From an uncultured Alphaproteobacteria bacterium (GTDB taxonomy: Bacteria > Pseudomonadota > Alphaproteobacteria > RF32 > CAG-239), in NCBI GenBank assembly GCA_934254915.1, contig CAKQMH010000008.1, forward strand, positions 15,646 to 79,645: 64,000 bases of DNA, read 5' to 3'. Position 1 is the first letter of the stretch. Each line of letters opens with the position of its first letter. The position numbers and the translations under genes were made by a program. Shown here in pieces: positions 60,063-64,000 of this stretch. The notes under the pieces were generated by a model. The model did no database searches. It worked only from the letters and a program-made list of their open reading frames with translations, and had not been told where the DNA came from.

Positions 60063-61216
60063 TATTCTGCTCCCAACAACAAATATTTAATATTACGGCT
60101 GATCCGTCCCCAGAAACCGACTTTATTAACGTCATTAGCTGCAACCAACGGAATTTCAACCATACCGCTTTCGGGAATTTCGGCTTTTATGACGCCTAAT
60201 TGCTGGCCTTTGACAACCGGAGCTTTAACTGGTTTGTCATAAATAGCAGTCAATTTAATTTTGTCGGATTTGTTTTTCTTAAGCGTGCGGACAACATCTT
60301 GATCAACCAACATATCAACTTTATCTTCCGTACCGAACCAAACCGGCATTTCGGCAACTTTAGTGCCTTTTTTGACAATGGTATAGTTATCAAACTCGCG
60401 GAAACCCCAACTCATAATTTTGTCAGCTTCTTCCGACCGTTCTTTGTTGGAATTAAGTCCGGTCATAACACCGATAAGACGACGATTGTCTTTTTTGGCC
60501 GAAGCAGTTAGGCAATATCCGGCTTCTTCGGTATGTCCGGTTTTCATACCATCGGCATACGGCATACTGTACAACAGCGGATTGCGGTTGCCCTGACGAA
60601 TGTTGTGGTAAACAAATTCTTTTTGTGAAAACAGATGATAATATTGCGGAAATTCTTTAATAATCAAGCGTGCTAATTTAGCCAAATCTTCAACGCTCAT
60701 GCGATGATCAGGATGAGGCAGACCGGTAGCATTGGCAAATGTGGAATTATTCAACCCTAAATCGCGGGCTTTTTTATTCATCTCAACAGCAAAATCCTCT
60801 TCACTGCCAGCAAGGTTTTCGGCGGCAACAATACAAGCATCGTTACCCGATTGAATAATAATGCCTTTAATCAAATCTTCCACCCGCACTTTGTCGCCAA
60901 TAGCCAAAAACATGGTAGAACCGCCGCTGGCAGCACCGCCTTTACGCCATGCGTTTTCACTCACGGTAAAAGTATCATCCAATGACAATGTTCCGTCCTT
61001 GAGCTTTTCAAAAATCAGATAAATGGTCATAAGTTTGCTCATTGATGCCGGCGCAATTTTTTTATCAATTTCTTTGGTGTAAAGATACTGACCGGTATCA
61101 TAGTCCATCAAAATCACATTACGGGCTTTGGTTTCAATCGCCTGCGCCGAAAGCGACGTCAGACAAATTCCGCTCATCAACAACGTTATAAAAGCAATTT
61201 TTGAATATAATTTCAT
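60062..61216 (-). CDS. dacC: D-alanyl-D-alanine carboxypeptidase (PBP5/6 type)
   Basis: 384 residues. Signal peptide ending LSAQA; serine-hydrolase motifs Ser58-x-x-Lys61 in ASMSK, SGN near 122, and KTG in GMKTGHTEEAG. C-terminal beta domain and final amphipathic helix (RISRNIKYLLLGAE) for membrane attachment. It trims the terminal D-Ala of peptidoglycan stem peptides in the periplasm. Precedes tmk with a one-base overlap. Confidence 0.94.
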   Translation of the reverse strand: MKLYSKIAFITLLMSGICLTSLSAQAIETKARNVILMDYDTGQYLYTKEIDKKIAPASMSKLMTIYLIFEKLKDGTLSLDDTFTVSENAWRKGGAASGGSTMFLAIGDKVRVEDLIKGIIIQSGNDACIVAAENLAGSEEDFAVEMNKKARDLGLNNSTFANATGLPHPDHRMSVEDLAKLARLIIKEFPQYYHLFSQKEFVYHNIRQGNRNPLLYSMPYADGMKTGHTEEAGYCLTASAKKDNRRLIGVMTGLNSNKERSEEADKIMSWGFREFDNYTIVKKGTKVAEMPVWFGTEDKVDMLVDQDVVRTLKKNKSDKIKLTAIYDKPVKAPVVKGQQLGVIKAEIPESGMVEIPLVAANDVNKVGFWGRISRNIKYLLLGAE

Positions 61217-61242
61217 TTTTTCCTCTTTTTAAGATACTTTAA

Positions 61243-62106
61243 TTAATCTTGAACGACTTTAGCATTGTATATACCAAAATTTTTAACTCTGGCTAAGGAA
61301 ACTTCGGCTTCCTGTTTGTGAGTATAAGGACCTAAACGGACACGATAAAATTTCTGCCCGCCGACTTCGACAAAGTAGACATTGGTTTCACCGAACTTAT
61401 CCAACTGCGTGGCTAAATTTTTGGCCGAATCAACTTTGGAATAAGCTCCGGCCTGCACAAAATAGCTTCCCTTCGGGTATGATTTCACCGGTCCTTGATA
61501 ACCGGTAGCCCGAATCCCGTTGCTGTAATCAGATGAAGCTTTAGTTGCAGTAGCGGCGGATGCGGTTTTAACGTCCTCACCCAACAAAGCGGCTTTTAAT
61601 TCACGGCTCTCTTTTTCCATAATTTCAACGCGAACTTTGGCGGTTCCTTTAGTTTGAAAGCCCAACAGCTGCGCGCCGCGTTTGGATATATCAATGATAC
61701 GATTTTTAGCATAAGGACCGCGGTCATTGATTCTTAAAACCAAAGAGCGTCCGTTTTCCAAATTAGTAACCTTAACGATTGACGGCAACGGCAATGTCCG
61801 ATGGGCAGCAGTTAAGGTGTTCATATCATAGTTTTCGCCGTTAGCGGTTTTTTTGGCGTGAAAATCTTCACCGTACCACGAAGCAACACCGACTTCAGAA
61901 TAGCTATAATCTTCTTTAGGGTAATACCATGTACCCATTATCTTATACGGATTGCCGACCTTATAAGAACCGCCCTGCCCTTTAATGGCGGCAGCCTGTG
62001 AATATTTCCCGTTCCCTAAATCCATACGTCCGTAGGTACAAGCCGAAAGCAATGCAACGGCAGATAAAAGTACAATAACCGGCAATTTTGCTGTTGTCTG
62101 TTTCAT
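61243..62106 (-). CDS. rlpA: Septal ring lytic transglycosylase RlpA
   Basis: About 287 residues. Lipobox LLSAC near residue 22, then the double-psi beta-barrel domain (ASWYGEDFHAKKTANGE, MNTLTAAHRTLPLP, VRINDRGPY) that cuts denuded glycan strands, and a C-terminal SPOR domain (KGSYFVQAGAYSKVDSAKNLA) that targets it to the division site. ATG 62106 has AAGGA six bases upstream; the longer GTG start at 62124 is not needed. Confidence 0.93.
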   Translation of the reverse strand: MKQTTAKLPVIVLLSAVALLSACTYGRMDLGNGKYSQAAAIKGQGGSYKVGNPYKIMGTWYYPKEDYSYSEVGVASWYGEDFHAKKTANGENYDMNTLTAAHRTLPLPSIVKVTNLENGRSLVLRINDRGPYAKNRIIDISKRGAQLLGFQTKGTAKVRVEIMEKESRELKAALLGEDVKTASAATATKASSDYSNGIRATGYQGPVKSYPKGSYFVQAGAYSKVDSAKNLATQLDKFGETNVYFVEVGGQKFYRVRLGPYTHKQEAEVSLARVKNFGIYNAKVVQD

Positions 62107-62172
62107 TAGTTTCCTTATTTTCACATTTATTTTGCGATTAATCTAACTTGTTTTTGAGCATTCGTAAAGCTC

Positions 62173-63459
62173 TTAATTGCCTTTGTGCAATTTTCGTGAC
62201 GGGACCGGAACGGCAAAGCCGATTTCAGGATTATAACGGCGGATTTTAGATAACAGGTAGTAATCAGGATAGCCGTCTTGCGGCAGATTAGCTTTCTTTT
62301 GAACCTGTTTTACCGCCTCACGCGTTTTGGCGCCTAATTGCCCGTCTTCATCAAGCTTAAACCACCCAAGCTTATTAATGAAAGCCTGAATAGTTAGGAC
62401 ATCATCAGTCTTCAGGCGCAAAGACGGATTATCATCCAATGGCTGCCATGGACGGTTTCCCGAAATATAGTCAGCCAGATGTCCGATAGCCAAAGCATAA
62501 TTTTCGGAGCGATTCCAGTGCATTATGCAATCAAAATTGCTAAAGACCAAATAGGCTTTACCTTTACGTCCTTCTGGAGTAATGATGGCGGCCGGAATAT
62601 CTTTTTTGAATGGCAATTTTCGTAATTTTGTTGTCTTTACGCCTATCTTTTGCCAATGTTCAACCGTCTGCTTGTGTTGGCGGCCGGCCTGCGCAAAGTC
62701 GAAGTTCCACGGCAGCGAAACCTCAATTCCCCAAGGCAAATCCTTATTCCAACCGACTGAAGACAAATAATTGGCCGCGGACGCCGCCGCATCCTCAAAA
62801 CTATGCCAAATATCAATCTGCCCGTCGTGGTTAAAATCAACCGCATAGGTATTAAACGTTGACGGCATAAACTGGAAATGCCCCATTGCTCCGGCCCAAG
62901 ATCCCTGCATACGGGTATAATCAATCCGCCAATCATCAATTATTTTTAAGGCTTGATATAGTTCATTGCGAAAGAAAACCGAACGCCGTTTGTCATAACT
63001 CAAAGCAGTCAGCGAGGCAATAACATTATAATTGCCGAATGATTGTCCGTAATTAGTTTCCAATCCCCAAAAAGCAACCAAATATGCTGCCGGAACATGA
63101 TATTTTTGCTCAACCTTTTGCAATGTGTGTTTGAGTTGTCGGGACTTGTCGCGCCCTTGAGCAACTTTGGTTTTCGAAACTAAGCGGTTTATATAATCAG
63201 CGGAAGTCATTGTAAATTCGGGCTGTTTACGGTCTTTTTTGACCACTTCAGAATCGGATTGATAGAAATCATTTTGGTAAACCTGCGCGATAGTAGCCGA
63301 CGAAATACCGCGCTTTAACATATCTTGTTTTAACTCGTCAAGCCATTGAAGATATTCATCCGGCGCATCTGAACCGGCAACTGCCGATGATGCAGCACAT
63401 CCGCCGCAACAGCCTAACATCGCACAAACCATTGAATATAGATAAAAACGTTTCATCAT
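62173..63459 (-). CDS. mltB: Membrane-bound lytic murein transglycosylase B
   Basis: About 428 residues from a start near 63456-63459; the longer open frame to 63600 has no ribosome site and encodes no signal. Lipoprotein-like head (MLGCCGGC), then the slt domain with catalytic Glu in FWGLETNYG, SWAGAMGHFQFMPSTF and FNHDGQIDIW. A peptidoglycan-binding domain follows (LTIQAFINKLGWFKLDEDGQLG). It cleaves peptidoglycan to 1,6-anhydro products at the envelope. The true start among the clustered ATGs is uncertain. Confidence 0.88.
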   Translation of the reverse strand: MMKRFYLYSMVCAMLGCCGGCAASSAVAGSDAPDEYLQWLDELKQDMLKRGISSATIAQVYQNDFYQSDSEVVKKDRKQPEFTMTSADYINRLVSKTKVAQGRDKSRQLKHTLQKVEQKYHVPAAYLVAFWGLETNYGQSFGNYNVIASLTALSYDKRRSVFFRNELYQALKIIDDWRIDYTRMQGSWAGAMGHFQFMPSTFNTYAVDFNHDGQIDIWHSFEDAAASAANYLSSVGWNKDLPWGIEVSLPWNFDFAQAGRQHKQTVEHWQKIGVKTTKLRKLPFKKDIPAAIITPEGRKGKAYLVFSNFDCIMHWNRSENYALAIGHLADYISGNRPWQPLDDNPSLRLKTDDVLTIQAFINKLGWFKLDEDGQLGAKTREAVKQVQKKANLPQDGYPDYYLLSKIRRYNPEIGFAVPVPSRKLHKGN

Positions 63460-63604
63460 TATACCACAAACAACATTCATTTTTTGTAAGTATATGGCGC
63501 TAAAAGTAAATAAATGCATAAAAAAGCTAAAATTAACACTTGACGAAGTGAAAAGTTTAATATAAATAAGGTGGTGTTTTGATAAAAACCGCTCATTCAT
63601 CTGT

Positions 63605-63694
63605 GGAGAGGTGGCAGAGTGGTTTAATGCAGCGGTCTTGAAAACCGTCGAGGGGGCGACCCCTCCCAGAGTTCGAATCTCTGCCTCTCCGCCA
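63605..63694 (+). tRNA. tRNA-Ser (anticodon UGA)
   Basis: GGAGAGG / CCTCTCC acceptor stem with G and encoded CCA; long variable arm CGAGGGGGCGACCCCTCC; anticodon loop CTTGAAA giving TGA; T-arm AGAGTTCGAATCTCT. Immediately followed by the 77-bp direct repeat unit, which starts inside its acceptor stem. Confidence 0.97.
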
Positions 63695-63761
63695 TTTTTA
63701 ACCCGTTCTTCGTAATGGGTTTTATTTTTCCTGAAACTTTGTCCTCCTATTCTGCTTTCAC
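63685..63761 (+). repeat. 77-bp direct repeat, copy 1 (starts in tRNA-Ser 3' end)
   Basis: Begins CTCTCCGCCATTTTTAACCC and ends CTATTCTGCTTTCAC, identical to the sequence at 63924-64000 by direct reading. It includes the last ten bases of tRNA-Ser. A terminator-like AACCC/GGGTT hairpin with TTTATTTTT lies at 63700-63730. Confidence 0.9.
63699..63730 (+). terminator. Terminator after tRNA-Ser (repeated with the direct repeat)
   Basis: AACCC / GGGTT stem, twelve-base loop, followed by TTATTTTTC; same hairpin recurs in the second copy. Confidence 0.6.
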
Positions 63762-63884
63762 GGCGGAGATCCCCTCAAACTTCGTCATTACTCGTTTTCG
63801 GCGGGCAGAGCTTGCAATTCATCTATCGCTTGTTCGGTGCTTTTATAAGCACCTCACCGCTAAGATGTCATTGGTTTTGCAGAC

Positions 63885-63914
63885 AAAAACAACCGGAGCA
63901 GCGGTTGTTTTTAC
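63885..63914. terminator. Hairpin in the spacer between direct repeats
   Basis: AAAAACAACCG / CGGTTGTTTTT stem with loop GAGCAG. Eleven base pairs with A/T tails; could terminate in either direction. No gene in the 162-bp spacer. Confidence 0.6.
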
Positions 63915-63923
63915 TTAGCAACT

Positions 63924-64000
63924 CTCTCCGCCATTTTTAACCCGTTCTTCGTAATGGGTTTTATTTTTCCTGAAACTTTGTCCTCCTATTCTGCTTTCAC
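63924..64000 (+). repeat. 77-bp direct repeat, copy 2 (runs to window edge)
   Basis: Exact copy of 63685-63761 starting with the tRNA-Ser acceptor end CTCTCCGCCA. It extends to the last base of the window, so its full length is unknown. The tRNA body is not repeated. Confidence 0.9.

Noticed and set aside
63460..63600. N-terminal extension of MltB
   Set aside because: The longer frame has no ribosome site and places 48 non-signal residues before a good lipoprotein signal.

Overview
The window reads as a chromosomal segment of an AT-rich alphaproteobacterium, probably host- or gut-associated. Evidence: the rlpA, D-Ala-D-Ala carboxypeptidase, tmk, holB, tatD, metallo-hydrolase gene order typical of Alphaproteobacteria; MlaD next to a DUF2155 gene; Kdo/lipid A genes; and HU and S4 of alphaproteobacterial type. 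Several modules look accessory and may come from gut neighbours, including an Rnf operon in the rnfBCDGEA order and a GH24-like lipoprotein. This placement is inference from gene content; no 16S rRNA gene is present. Layout 1-13.7 kb: 3' end of mutL, ZIP metal transporter, tRNA-Ser(GCU), a PEGA-like lipoprotein preceded by a strongly folded non-coding stretch, an aldo/keto reductase, then a minus-strand envelope operon (FliN-like SpoA protein, DUF374 acyltransferase, waaA, lpxK). Next come lon, a three-gene sugar-modification cassette (GT32, PIG-L deacetylase, DGNHR protein), the HU gene, a lysozyme-like lipoprotein and tRNA-Val. 13.7-29.8 kb: U32 protease-family protein (RlhA-like), a small membrane protein, a TIM-barrel enzyme, sirtuin, proline iminopeptidase, a decayed hexapeptide acetyltransferase, YejEF-type ABC transporter parts behind a large membrane protein with a sulfatase-like domain, rpsD, a TPR-methyltransferase, a small beta-barrel protein, uracil-DNA glycosylase (family 5) and an unknown gene. 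29.8-38.6 kb: eight-gene minus-strand operon apbE-rseC-rnfB-C-D-G-E-A (ion-pumping ferredoxin:NAD oxidoreductase with its flavin transferase), diverging from a CDP-alcohol phosphatidyltransferase and dsbD. 38.6-43 kb: AsmA-like protein and then an apparent island bounded by tRNA-Lys and tRNA-Lys-like fragments. The island carries a degenerate methionyl-tRNA-synthetase-like gene cut by one in-frame TAG, an MccF-type S66 peptidase and a SAM methyltransferase whose 3' end is replaced by tRNA-like sequence. This is the most unusual system in the window. 43-54.6 kb: Gld-type ABC export operon ending in a PAS histidine kinase; two MCE/MlaD proteins with a DUF2155 protein; TrkH; a membrane-anchored SNase-fold protein without catalytic residues; and the canonical metG. 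54.6-64 kb: LpxA-like hexapeptide protein, DHH phosphoesterase, metallo-hydrolase, tatD, holB, tmk, D-Ala-D-Ala carboxypeptidase, rlpA, mltB and tRNA-Ser(UGA). The tRNA 3' end and 67 bp beyond it are repeated exactly 239 bp downstream, at the window edge.
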